This document shows positions 36,225 through 44,650 of a stretch of DNA of 64,000 nucleotides, piece after piece (within the stretch, counting starts at the first letter, position 1; the number at the start of each line of letters is the position of its first letter). Made by a program: the position numbers and the translations under genes. The notes beneath the pieces were generated by a model, which had not been told where the DNA came from, searched no databases, and worked only from the letters and a program-made list of their open reading frames with translations. Source of the stretch: Thalassospira lucentensis MCCC 1A00383 = DSM 14000 (GTDB taxonomy: Bacteria > Pseudomonadota > Alphaproteobacteria > Rhodospirillales > Thalassospiraceae); the NCBI RefSeq assembly GCF_000421265.1, contig NZ_ATWN01000003.1, positions 434,001 through 498,000 on the forward strand. The letters run 5' to 3'.

Positions 36225-37217
36225 CTATATTCTATTGATTGCATCCATGACGTCTTCTTCAATCTCTATCCCGTCGGACTCTGCCTTCTGTCTAACCGAC
36301 TTACCGCGTAGCCCTGGAAGTCGCACACCTTCTTCGGCGGCAATTTCATTGGCAATGCTGGCAAGGTGATCTGCAATATCGGACCCACCAGTTGCTACGG
36401 GATCAATGGCAATGATCATTTGCCCCAATGCAGGTGGCCTGCCTTTATCATCAAACAGTGATGATGACTGGTGACCAAACTGTGCCCCTGTAAGCCCCGC
36501 TGCCAAAAGCTCAACCATCATGGCCAGTGCGGCACCCTTTACCCCACCAGCCGGAACCATTGTACCTTCGAGGGCCTTAACCGGGTCTGTTGTCGGATTA
36601 CCATCGGTATCGACCGCCCAATCACCCGGAATTGAAACACCCTTTTGTTTGGCCGCCATGATCTTGCCGCGCGCGACCTTGGACAAGGCAAGGTCAATCA
36701 CAATCGGGTCACCGGCATTCCCAACCGGCACACCAAAAGCAATCGGGTTGGTTCCAAACATTGGGCGACGCCCACCCCATGCCGCCATCGCAGCCGGTGC
36801 ATTGGCAAACATCATCGCGGCCAGACCCTGCTCGGCCAGTCGTTCAACCGTCAGCCCCATAACCCCCGCATGATGTGATTTGTGGATGGATGCAATCGCA
36901 ATCCCCTGACGACGTGCCATTTCGGGCAGATGTTTAACCATCAAATCCAAAGCCGGATAGGCAAAACCAAACTGCGCATCAATCTGCAAGACGCCCGGTG
37001 TCGGCATTTGCATTGTCGGCGTGGCAAAGCCATCGACTTTGCCTGCACGTGCCTGAGCACAATAGGCGGGCACACGACGAAACCCATGCCCGCCCTGCCC
37101 GGATGCCTCGGCGGCTACCAGCGCCGTTGCAACGGATGTCGCGTTGTCTTTACGGACCTTTGATCGGATCAATGTATCACTGACGAGCGCATGCGCATCG
37201 GACAGAGAGATTTTCAT
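36225..37217 (-). CDS. Ldh family (malate/L-lactate-type) NAD(P) dehydrogenase
   Basis: 330 residues of the type-2 malate/lactate dehydrogenase family, distinct from the Rossmann-fold enzymes. Family blocks: SGQGGHGFRRVPAYC at about 54, IASIHKSHHAGVMGL with the catalytic His at about 115, and MFGTNPIAFGVP. Members reduce or oxidise 2-oxo/2-hydroxy acids, including sulfolactate, ureidoglycolate and piperideine-carboxylate. The substrate here is not clear. It reads toward the phn operon but is separated by 300 nt with its own AT-rich stretch, so joint control with phnC is unlikely. Confidence 0.88.
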   Translation of the reverse strand: MKISLSDAHALVSDTLIRSKVRKDNATSVATALVAAEASGQGGHGFRRVPAYCAQARAGKVDGFATPTMQMPTPGVLQIDAQFGFAYPALDLMVKHLPEMARRQGIAIASIHKSHHAGVMGLTVERLAEQGLAAMMFANAPAAMAAWGGRRPMFGTNPIAFGVPVGNAGDPIVIDLALSKVARGKIMAAKQKGVSIPGDWAVDTDGNPTTDPVKALEGTMVPAGGVKGAALAMMVELLAAGLTGAQFGHQSSSLFDDKGRPPALGQMIIAIDPVATGGSDIADHLASIANEIAAEEGVRLPGLRGKSVRQKAESDGIEIEEDVMDAINRI

Positions 37218-37453
37218 GATGAGGTGGCCTTGGACTTGGATGTTCTGTCATGAAGGGCAGGATCCATATCATAGCCAAATCAGCTCATATTGCGCAAAGG
37301 CGTTTTCATTTCAGTATGTGGATGACGATGAAGGTTCGGCCTTGCGCTAAAATATTGCCTTAAACATATGCGACAGTGTCACTGAAAATAGGGAACAGTC
37401 TGGCCATACTTGTGCGGTATAGGCCGGGACAGAGATAAAAACGGAAAATCATC

Positions 37454-37918
37454 ATGCTTACTGTCAAATCGACGACGCTTTCTTCCTTTGCTATGGCAAG
37501 TGCCCTGTTGCTGGCAGCCTGCAACACCACCAGTAAATCCGAACAGCCCGAAATGGTAAGTAACTGGTCGGCAATAACGGGCAAGAATTGGCAACTCTCA
37601 ATGGTCGTGGACGGGAACGAAACCCTGGCCCCAATGTCACCCGTTCTAGCCAGTGCAAATTTCACCGCAGACAGCAAAGTTGTCGGGTCGACCGGCTGTA
37701 ACCGTTACTTTGGTACATATGAAGAAAACGATGGGAAACTGAAATTATCGCCGCTTGGCGCCACGCAAATGATGTGTGTTGAAGATGCCATGGCGATCGA
37801 AAACGCATTTAATAATGCGATGGAAAAGGTCAGCGATTGGCAGCTCGCCAAAGATACGCTGGTGCTAAGCGACACCAACGGAAAACCGATCATGGAATTT
37901 GTCCCGATCACGCCGTAA
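37454..37918 (+). CDS. META domain (HslJ-like) lipoprotein
   Basis: 154 residues. Signal peptide with lipobox LAAC, lipidated Cys at 23. The META domain follows: ITGKNWQLSMVVDGNETL, ANFTADSKVVGSTGCNRYFGTYEENDGKLKLSPLGATQMMC and a C-terminal block of LVLSDTNGKPIMEF. Related HslJ is linked to novobiocin tolerance and heat shock; a precise role is unknown. Single gene, ending at a perfect terminator. Confidence 0.9.
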   Translation: MLTVKSTTLSSFAMASALLLAACNTTSKSEQPEMVSNWSAITGKNWQLSMVVDGNETLAPMSPVLASANFTADSKVVGSTGCNRYFGTYEENDGKLKLSPLGATQMMCVEDAMAIENAFNNAMEKVSDWQLAKDTLVLSDTNGKPIMEFVPITP

Positions 37919-37959
37919 AAATCTCAAAACAAAAATCGCACGTCAAACGTGCCAAACGT

Positions 37960-37990
37960 AAGAAGGGGTGCAAATTTGCACCCCTTCTTT
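37960..37990. terminator. Bidirectional terminator between META and BCCT genes
   Basis: Near-perfect palindrome: AAGAAGGGGTGCAAA and TTTGCACCCCTTCTT arms with T-run. Confidence 0.9.
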
Positions 37991-38028
37991 TCTAAGATTG
38001 TCTTGTTCTGCAATGCGCAGGACAAGCA

Positions 38029-39699
38029 TCAGTCGCTGTCGACAGTTGCCTTGGAGTTCGCACCAACCGCCTTGGGTTCCGTACGCAATCCTTGAATGAT
38101 CGAATAACACGCCAGCAGCAGAACAATTGCAAATGGGAAGCCGGTAGAAACCGCCATCGCCTGCAACGATCCAAGACCACCGCCCAGAAGCAATGCAATT
38201 GCCACCAGTCCTTCGAACGTGCACCAGAACACACGCTGCGGCACTGGCGCATCCACCTTGCCGCCAGCTGTAATCGTATCGATCACAAGCGAACCGGAAT
38301 CCGACGAGGTCACGAAGAATACAATCACCAGAACGATACCAAGGAAGGATGTAATTGCCTGCAAAGGCATCTGCTCAAGCATCGTAAACAGCTTGATCGG
38401 AAGGCCTGCCTCGGCAATCGCAGTAACGCCTTCAGTCACCATGTGAACGGCAGTCCCGCCAAATGCGGTCATCCACAGAATGCAGACCAGTGACGGAATG
38501 ATCAGGACACAAGTGAGGAACTCGCGCACGGTGCGACCACGCGAAACACGCGCAATGAACATGCCGACAAACGGTGACCAGGAAATCCACCAAGCCCAGT
38601 AGAACGATGTCCAGCCTTGGCTAAAGTTGGTATCGGCACGCCCAACCGGATTGGAAAGTGCCGGCAGATATTCAACATAGGCGACCAGACTGGTGAAGAA
38701 GCCCGTGATGATGTCCATCGTCGGCCCAACCAGCACAACAAACAGCAAAAGTAATGCCGCCAGCACCATATTGATTTCCGAAAGGCGTTTGACCCCGGCA
38801 TCAAGCCCGGCCAGCACCGAAATCAAGGCCACACCGGTAATTGCAATGATCAAGAAAACTTTTGATCCATCGCTGACCGGAATATCAAACAGGAAGTTAA
38901 GACCGGCGTTGGCTTGTTCCGCACCAAAACCAAGTGACGTCGCCAAGCCAAACAGCGTGGCGAAAACCGCAAGAATATCAATGCAATGACCAGTCCAGCC
39001 CCAAACGCGTTCACCAAAGATCGGATAGAAAACCGACCGCATGGTGAGCGGCAATCCCTTGTTAAAGGAAAACAGCGCAAGTGCCAGTGCCACCGTGGCA
39101 TAGATTGCCCAAGGATGAAGTCCCCAGTGGAAAATCGTTGCCGCCATGCCAAGATCAAATGCGGCATCTGCATCACCGGCCGCAGCACCAAGCGGTGCCC
39201 AGTCGGTTCGCATGCCGTCATCCCCGAACGCAGTTCCACCAAACGAGGACGTGAAATGCGAAATCGGCTCAGACACACCGTAGAACATAAGACCGATGCC
39301 CATGCCTGCGGCAAATAGCATCGCGAACCACCCTGAATAAGAGTAATCCGGGGTCGCATCAGCACCACCAAGACGCACACGTCCAAGCGGCGAGACAATT
39401 AAGAACAGGCACAACACAACAAAAACATTGGCAACCGATAGGAAGAACCAGTCAAACGTCGATGTCAGCCAACCGCGAAGGTCGTTAAACATCGGCCCGA
39501 CACTTTCCTGAAAGGCCAGTGTGAGGAAGACGAAAGCAACAATACACAATCCGGAAATCAAAAAGACCGGATTGTGTACATCAAGGCCAAAAGGCCCTAT
39601 CTCTTTTTGGAAATTGTCTTGCCCGATTTCATAATCCGTCTTGATCGGGTTTGCCGCACCGTCTGGGCTTTCAATGCCCGTGTCAGCTTCTGACCCCAT
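38029..39699 (-). CDS. BCCT family betaine/carnitine/choline transporter
   Basis: 556 residues with 12 membrane segments after a hydrophilic N-terminus of about 50 residues. The signature GWTSFYWAWWISWSPFVG followed by MFIARVSRGRTVREF is the substrate-site helix of the family. FYGVSEPISHF and HWGLHPWAIYA are further hallmarks. It probably takes up glycine betaine, carnitine or choline in symport. Carnitine catabolic genes lie 10-13 kb away, which makes carnitine or betaine attractive, but no direct linkage is seen. A universal stress protein gene is just upstream in the same direction (65-nt gap). Confidence 0.93.
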   Translation of the reverse strand: MGSEADTGIESPDGAANPIKTDYEIGQDNFQKEIGPFGLDVHNPVFLISGLCIVAFVFLTLAFQESVGPMFNDLRGWLTSTFDWFFLSVANVFVVLCLFLIVSPLGRVRLGGADATPDYSYSGWFAMLFAAGMGIGLMFYGVSEPISHFTSSFGGTAFGDDGMRTDWAPLGAAAGDADAAFDLGMAATIFHWGLHPWAIYATVALALALFSFNKGLPLTMRSVFYPIFGERVWGWTGHCIDILAVFATLFGLATSLGFGAEQANAGLNFLFDIPVSDGSKVFLIIAITGVALISVLAGLDAGVKRLSEINMVLAALLLLFVVLVGPTMDIITGFFTSLVAYVEYLPALSNPVGRADTNFSQGWTSFYWAWWISWSPFVGMFIARVSRGRTVREFLTCVLIIPSLVCILWMTAFGGTAVHMVTEGVTAIAEAGLPIKLFTMLEQMPLQAITSFLGIVLVIVFFVTSSDSGSLVIDTITAGGKVDAPVPQRVFWCTFEGLVAIALLLGGGLGSLQAMAVSTGFPFAIVLLLACYSIIQGLRTEPKAVGANSKATVDSD

Positions 39700-39764
39700 T
39701 TTAAACTCCCTAAGTTTATTTGATTTACAGCTACCCCTAGCCGAAAATTCGATAAGACTGTTGC

Positions 39765-40178
39765 CTAACGCACAAGGAACACTGAAAGATCCGAGTGAGA
39801 CGCAACATATCCTCCGTGAGAAGCAAAAATATGGTCCGCAACGCCGGGGACATGCGTTGCCATCACGATCAGATCAGCACTAAGTTCGTCGGCCTTGGCA
39901 ACGAGTGCCTTACTCAAGTCAACAGCTGGGTCGTGCGAGATATGCGCACTTGCTGTCGCAGTAACGCCAAATTTCGCGCTACAGGATTTCGCAAACTCAG
40001 ACAGTTTCTGCTCAAATTCTTTCGGGTTATGCGCCACATCCGAAGGTGTATTTACCCCCACACCGAGGAAACAGATTTCCGCCTTATAATGCAGAGCTAA
40101 ATCGACGGCCGTTTGAATTGCCTTTTCCAACTTATCGGCATGGGCCAAATCGATAGGTACGAGCACCTTTTGATACAT
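39765..40178 (-). CDS. Universal stress protein (UspA family)
   Basis: 137 residues from the chosen ATG. MYQKVLVPIDLAHADKLEKAIQTAVDLA starts the UspA fold; SADLIVMATHVPG...VADHIFASHGGYVASHSDLSVFLVR ends it, close to the ATP-binding G-x2-G-x9-G(S/T) loop but with changed residues (HIFASHGGYVASHSD). The open frame runs 42 codons further upstream; AGGGAGGG just before the ATG at 40178 fixes the start. Usp genes beside BCCT or TRAP transporters are common and may regulate transport. Confidence 0.9.
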   Translation of the reverse strand: MYQKVLVPIDLAHADKLEKAIQTAVDLALHYKAEICFLGVGVNTPSDVAHNPKEFEQKLSEFAKSCSAKFGVTATASAHISHDPAVDLSKALVAKADELSADLIVMATHVPGVADHIFASHGGYVASHSDLSVFLVR

Positions 40179-41043
40179 TGATCCCTCCCTTGTACACACC
40201 ATCCTTACAATCAGATCGCTTGCGATCAACAGGACAGTTTCGAAAGCGTAACACCGACAGGCATCTAAATCAAAATCACCATTTACAAAGTCTGTCTTTC
40301 GCATACGCGAAATAGTCGAGGAAAACTAGGAACCTGTCGTTTGACAGTAGTTGTTCATGAGACCTGTCTGGATAGGGTTGGGTTTCTGCAATCCATTTCG
40401 AATCGCAGTTTCGAATATTTTTTGATCAAACCAACTGACTTTTGTCAGCTGGTTTTGGTCTTTTTCCTGTTCGAACGTGAAATTTTCAATTTTTTTTTAA
40501 TCCGATAATTCACGCATATACCAATTGGCACTCGCACGGCATCAAACCCTTATTCTGCAAGGTATTTCAAAGCAAAACATATCGATTTTCTATGCTGTTT
40601 TTTCGCGAAGATTATTGGTCGAATATCTATTTTCAGGTGCGAAAATCACCTGACACTTCCTGCCAGCGGCTTGATGCATGTAAGGCACCCATGTCACGAT
40701 GACACAGATTTGTGCACTGTCTGTCCCACACAACACGTGCTGCCACGCCGAAACATTGATTGGTTTCGGTGAGGTTGACCTGTTGGGTGCTTTTCCTTTT
40801 AGGAGTTGCATCCATGGTAGTGCACACACCCGTAGGGGATAAATTTTGTGGCCAAAGGGGGGCTCATCAACTGCACAAAAGCAGAGGCATGACAAAACTA
40901 GCAGAATTCAGAACTGCGCCATGCCCGATGTGCCGAAACGGTACCAAGACCGGCCTTGAAGAACCAAGACCAATCAAGAGGCCGGAACTGCCACAGCAAT
41001 ACATAATTCAACAAGTTTATGACATATCAGAGAAGGAACTGGG
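40179..41043. other. 865-bp intergenic region with structured leader
   Basis: No gene with family support. Seen: inverted repeats GATCGC-TT-GCGATC (40214-40227) and TTTCGC-ATAC-GCGAAA (40297-40312) near the Usp gene; direct repeats TTTCGAAT (40396, 40409); a terminator-like hairpin (40428-40465); hairpins CAGGTG/CACCTG (about 40634-40652), TGTCA/TGACA (about 40693-40705) and CCGAAAC/GTTTCGG (about 40748-40769). The last three lie in what should be the 5' leader of the peptide ABC operon. No known riboswitch class is recognised. Confidence 0.5.
40428..40465 (+). terminator. Orphan terminator-like hairpin, possible sRNA end
   Basis: AAACCAACTGAC, TTTT loop, GTCAGCTGGTTT (one mismatch), then TGGTCTTTTT. 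It points along the plus strand, yet no plus-strand gene precedes it; the nearest is the META gene, 2.5 kb away. A TTGACA at 40341-40346 could be part of a promoter for a short RNA of about 100 nt, but no good -10 is seen. Confidence 0.45.
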
Positions 41044-41047
41044 ATGA
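40814..41047 (+). CDS. Possible small leader ORF, 77 codons
   Basis: An ATG at 40814 has a perfect AGGAG 8 nt upstream, and the frame ends in a TGA that overlaps the ATG of the next gene (ATGA), as translated leader ORFs often do. The product contains a CPMC motif but no recognised domain. Against it, codons are atypical for this genome (AGA, AGG, ATA, CTA, GTA). Real translation is uncertain. Confidence 0.25.
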   Translation: MVVHTPVGDKFCGQRGAHQLHKSRGMTKLAEFRTAPCPMCRNGTKTGLEEPRPIKRPELPQQYIIQQVYDISEKELG

Positions 41048-42633
41048 CTGATCCTATCAAGTATTTTGCGTCACGTGTCAGTGCACACGAAATGAACCGT
41101 CGTGAATTCATTGGCCGTTCCATGGCCGCTGGTCTGACCCTTGCGGCAGCGACCAGCCTTTATGGCAAATCTGCCATGGCACAGGAACCCAAGCGCGGCG
41201 GTCACCTGAAGCTCGGCCTGCAGGGCGGCTCTTCAACCGACGTCATTGATCCGGCGAAATCTTCTTCGCAGTTCACCTTTGCCATGAACCGTAACTGGGG
41301 CGACACGCTTGTCGAATCGCACCCGACAAGCGGCTTGGCTGTACCGGCACTTGCTGAATCCTGGGAACCGAATGCCGACGCATCGGTGTGGACTTTTAAA
41401 ATCCGCAAGGGCGTTGAATTCCACAATGGTTCCGAACTGACCATTGATGACGTTATCAAAACCCTGAACCGTCACACCGATGAAAAATCGGAATCCGGTG
41501 CTCTGGGTGTTCTCGGTTCGATCAAAGGTATCGAAAACAAGGGTGGCGATCTGGTCATCACCCTTTCTGAAGGCAACGCCGATCTTCCACTGCTGCTGAG
41601 CGATTATCACCTCGTGATCCAGCCGGGTGGCGGGTATGACGATCCAAGCTCTGGCATCGGTACCGGTCCGTTCAAAGTTGACAACTTTGAAGCCGGTGTC
41701 CGCGCGACATTTGTTAAAAACGAGAACGATTGGCGCAGCGACCGCGGCTATGTTGATTCCGTCGAAATGATTGTGATGAACGATGCCACCGCCCGTATGG
41801 CAGCCCTGTCATCGGGTCAGGTTCACTTCATCAACCGCGTTGACCCAAAAACCGTCAGCCTGCTCAAGCGCGCACCGAATGTTGATATCCAGACCACATC
41901 CGGTCGGGGTCACTATGTCTTCATCATGCATTGCAACACCGCACCGTTCGATAATAACGACCTGCGTCTGGCGCTGAAACATGCGATGGACCGTGAAACC
42001 ATGGTCGAAAAGATTCTTGGCGGTTACGGCAAAGTTGGTAACGACTTCCCGATCAACGAAACATACGCCCTGTTCCCGGAAGGCATCGAACAGCGTTCGT
42101 ACGACCCGGATAAGGCCGCATTCCACTTCAAGAAATCCGGTCATGATGGTTCGGTTTTGCTGCGCACATCCGACGTTGCATTCCCGGGTGCTGTTGATGC
42201 AGCCGTTCTGTATCAGGAAAGTGCGAAAAAAGCCGGTATCGACATCGAAATCAAACGTGAGCCGGGTGACGGTTACTGGTCAAACGTCTGGAACGTTCAA
42301 CCGTTCAGTACCTCTTACTGGGGTGGTCGTCCGACCCAGGATCAGATGTATTCAACAGCATATCTCTCCTCGGCTGACTGGAATGATACCCGTTTCTTCA
42401 ACACGGATTTCGATAAAGTGTTGCTCGAAGCGCGTGCCGAACTGGATCAGAACAAGCGTAAAGAAATGTACCACGACATGGCACTGATGGTCCGTGACAC
42501 CGGCGGTTTAATCCTGCCGATGTTTAACGACTTTGTGAACGCGACGACGACGAATGTTTCTGGTTTTGTTCAGGACATTGGTAACGACATGTCAAACGGC
42601 TATGTCGCAACACGTCTGTGGCTCAATAGCTAA
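41044..42633 (+). CDS. Peptide ABC transporter substrate-binding protein, Tat-exported
   Basis: 529 residues of the SBP_bac_5 (DppA/OppA) family. The N-terminus carries a twin-arginine signal (NRREFIGRSMAAGLTLAAA, residues about 18-36), unlike the Sec signal of the other peptide-binding protein at 62478. Domain blocks: TDVIDPAKSSSQF, AESWEPNADASVWTFKIRKGVEFHNG, and VQPFSTSYWGGRPTQDQM. It binds a peptide or peptide-like ligand in the periplasm. GAAGGAACTGGG precedes the ATG. First structural gene of the operon continuing to 46274. Confidence 0.93.
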   Translation: MTDPIKYFASRVSAHEMNRREFIGRSMAAGLTLAAATSLYGKSAMAQEPKRGGHLKLGLQGGSSTDVIDPAKSSSQFTFAMNRNWGDTLVESHPTSGLAVPALAESWEPNADASVWTFKIRKGVEFHNGSELTIDDVIKTLNRHTDEKSESGALGVLGSIKGIENKGGDLVITLSEGNADLPLLLSDYHLVIQPGGGYDDPSSGIGTGPFKVDNFEAGVRATFVKNENDWRSDRGYVDSVEMIVMNDATARMAALSSGQVHFINRVDPKTVSLLKRAPNVDIQTTSGRGHYVFIMHCNTAPFDNNDLRLALKHAMDRETMVEKILGGYGKVGNDFPINETYALFPEGIEQRSYDPDKAAFHFKKSGHDGSVLLRTSDVAFPGAVDAAVLYQESAKKAGIDIEIKREPGDGYWSNVWNVQPFSTSYWGGRPTQDQMYSTAYLSSADWNDTRFFNTDFDKVLLEARAELDQNKRKEMYHDMALMVRDTGGLILPMFNDFVNATTTNVSGFVQDIGNDMSNGYVATRLWLNS

Positions 42634-42663
42634 GATCGGGATTTATCCCAATTACGATTATGC

Positions 42664-42689
42664 GGGATCACGGTTTTTACCGTGATCCC
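42664..42689 (+). other. Intercistronic hairpin after the binding-protein gene
   Basis: Perfect 11-bp arms GGGATCACGGT and ACCGTGATCCC with a TTTT loop, no following T-run. Likely message stabiliser or partial terminator. Confidence 0.75.
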
Positions 42690-42818
42690 CATCTCGTTGT
42701 TGGCTCACGTGATTGAATGACGGTCTGATCGAAAATTCCAGATTGGTTACGAAGATGGTTCTTCGTTGTCCCACCCGTCTTGAATTTCCGCTCAGGCCCA
42801 TACAGGGAGAATGTGTTT

Positions 42819-43826
42819 ATGGCCAATCCCTTGGCCGGCGTGTACGCCGCGCGACACCGACTAAAAGAAAGCCATCCTTTGACGGTCTTGATCGTCGAAC
42901 GGCTGGGTTTGAGTTTACTGTTGCTTTGGGCTGTTTCAGTCCTGATCTTTGCAGGGATCGAAGCCTTGCCGGGTGATTTCGCCCAAACTTACCTTGGTCA
43001 ATCGGCCACACCACAGTCCATTGCAAATATACGCGCCGATCTTGGTCTGGATCGTCCAATCACCACGCGCTATTTCGAATGGCTTGGCGGGGTTGTGCAG
43101 GGTGATTTTGGCAACAGCTGGGCCAGTGGTGCCCCGGTGACCGAACAAATCACCAAGCGCCTTGGCAATTCGTTATTCCTGGCGTTCTTTGCGGCGGCCA
43201 TATCCGTACCGCTGGCAGTTGGCCTTGGCATGGTTGCGGTCCATTATCGCAACCGCATTCCGGACCGTGTGATTAATATCCTCTCACTGGCGGCAATTTC
43301 ATTGCCTGAATTCTTTATCGGCTATCTGCTGATTGTCTTCTTTGCTGTCCAACTGGGTGTCGCGACATTCCCATCAACCGTCTATGATGGCATGCCGTGG
43401 TCTGAACGCATGGCGGCCATAGCTTTGCCAACGGCAACACTGGTTATGGTGGTTTTGGCTCATATGATGCGTATGACCCGTGCGGCCATCATCAGTGTGA
43501 TGTCATCGGCATATATGGAAACAGCAGAGCTCAAAGGCCTTGGCGCGTTTAAGGCGATTGTCAAACATGCAGCACCAAACGCCATTGCCCCAATCGTCAA
43601 TGTGGTTGCACTGAACCTGGCTTACCTGGTTGTCGGTGTTGTCGTGGTCGAGGTTGTCTTTGTCTATCCCGGCATGGGGCAATATATGGTCGATGCCGTG
43701 ACGGTACGCGACATGCCCGTGGTGCAGGCCTGCGGCCTTATCTTTGCTGCGGTTTATATCCTTCTGAACATGGTGGCCGATCTTGTCGCCATTATCGCCA
43801 ATCCGAGACTGAGGCATCCGCGATGA
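42819..43826 (+). CDS. Peptide ABC transporter permease (DppB-like)
   Basis: 335 residues, about six membrane segments. EAA-type loop around ETAELKGLGAFKAIVKHAAPNAIAPIVNV and the FVYPGMGQYMVDAVTVRD block are typical of DppB. The reading frame extends to a TTG at 42780, but AGGGAG 9 nt before the ATG at 42819 gives the start. The C-terminus overlaps the second permease gene by ATGA. Confidence 0.92.
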   Translation: MANPLAGVYAARHRLKESHPLTVLIVERLGLSLLLLWAVSVLIFAGIEALPGDFAQTYLGQSATPQSIANIRADLGLDRPITTRYFEWLGGVVQGDFGNSWASGAPVTEQITKRLGNSLFLAFFAAAISVPLAVGLGMVAVHYRNRIPDRVINILSLAAISLPEFFIGYLLIVFFAVQLGVATFPSTVYDGMPWSERMAAIALPTATLVMVVLAHMMRMTRAAIISVMSSAYMETAELKGLGAFKAIVKHAAPNAIAPIVNVVALNLAYLVVGVVVVEVVFVYPGMGQYMVDAVTVRDMPVVQACGLIFAAVYILLNMVADLVAIIANPRLRHPR

Positions 43827-44650
43827 GATTACGTGAAATCCCGCTGACCGCCTGGATCGGTATTCTGGGCATTCTATTTGCATTTTTCTGTGCTGTTTTT
43901 GCATCCCTTATTGCACCCTTTGGCGAACGTGAAATTGTTGCCGGCGTTTGGGAACCCGCCAATGAGCTGTACCTTCTAGGCACAGACAACCTTGGACGCG
44001 ATCTGTTATCGCGGTTGATTTACGGTGCACAAACAACGCTGTTTGTATCGCTTGCGGCATCAATCCTGTCGTTTTCGATCGGTATTTTCCTGAGCTTCAC
44101 AGCCGCCGTATCAGGCGGTCCAATTGATCAGGGGCTATCACGCCTAAACGATTTGATGATGTCGATCCCGACATTGATCTTCGCACTGGTGGTTTTGGCC
44201 GTCCTGCCGCAAAACATCTTTATCCTGATTGCCGTTATGGCAATTTTGGATTCCACGCGTGTCTATCGTCTGGGTCGTGCCGTGGCGCTTGATATTGCGG
44301 TTATGGAATTTGTTGAGGCTGCCAAACTGCGCGGTGAAGGCCGGATGTGGATCATTTTCCGCGAAATTCTGCCCAATGCGCTCTCTCCATTACTTGCTGA
44401 ATTTGGTCTTCGTTTCGCCTTCTCGATCCTGTTCCTGTCGACCCTGTCATTTCTGGGCCTTGGCATCCAACCGCCTGCGGCGGACTGGGGCGGCATGGTC
44501 AAAGACAACAAGGACGGTATCATTTTCGGCATTCAGGCCGCCCTTATTCCCGGCGGCGCAATTGCGGCATTGGCCGTCTGTGTGAACATGGTCGTCGACT
44601 GGTTGCTAAAACGTACGTCCAGCCTGAAAGGAGGACGCGGTGATGTCTGA
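43823..44650 (+). CDS. Peptide ABC transporter permease (DppC-like)
   Basis: 275 residues. LLGTDNLGRDLLSRLIYGAQTTL at about 49-71 is the DppC signature, and MEFVEAAKLRGEGRMWIIFREILPNALSPL the EAA loop. LSFLGLGIQPPAADWGGMV follows. Partner of the upstream permease; the two form the membrane channel. Overlaps both neighbours (4 nt upstream, 8 nt downstream). Confidence 0.93.
   Translation: MRLREIPLTAWIGILGILFAFFCAVFASLIAPFGEREIVAGVWEPANELYLLGTDNLGRDLLSRLIYGAQTTLFVSLAASILSFSIGIFLSFTAAVSGGPIDQGLSRLNDLMMSIPTLIFALVVLAVLPQNIFILIAVMAILDSTRVYRLGRAVALDIAVMEFVEAAKLRGEGRMWIIFREILPNALSPLLAEFGLRFAFSILFLSTLSFLGLGIQPPAADWGGMVKDNKDGIIFGIQAALIPGGAIAALAVCVNMVVDWLLKRTSSLKGGRGDV

Noticed and set aside
40590..40895. 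101-codon minus-strand frame in the 865-bp gap
   Set aside because: It runs through the perfect hairpins, has no start signal and no recognisable domain.
40630..41043. Known riboswitch (glycine, SAM-II, cobalamin)
   Set aside because: I looked for the conserved cores of these classes and saw none; only generic hairpins are present.
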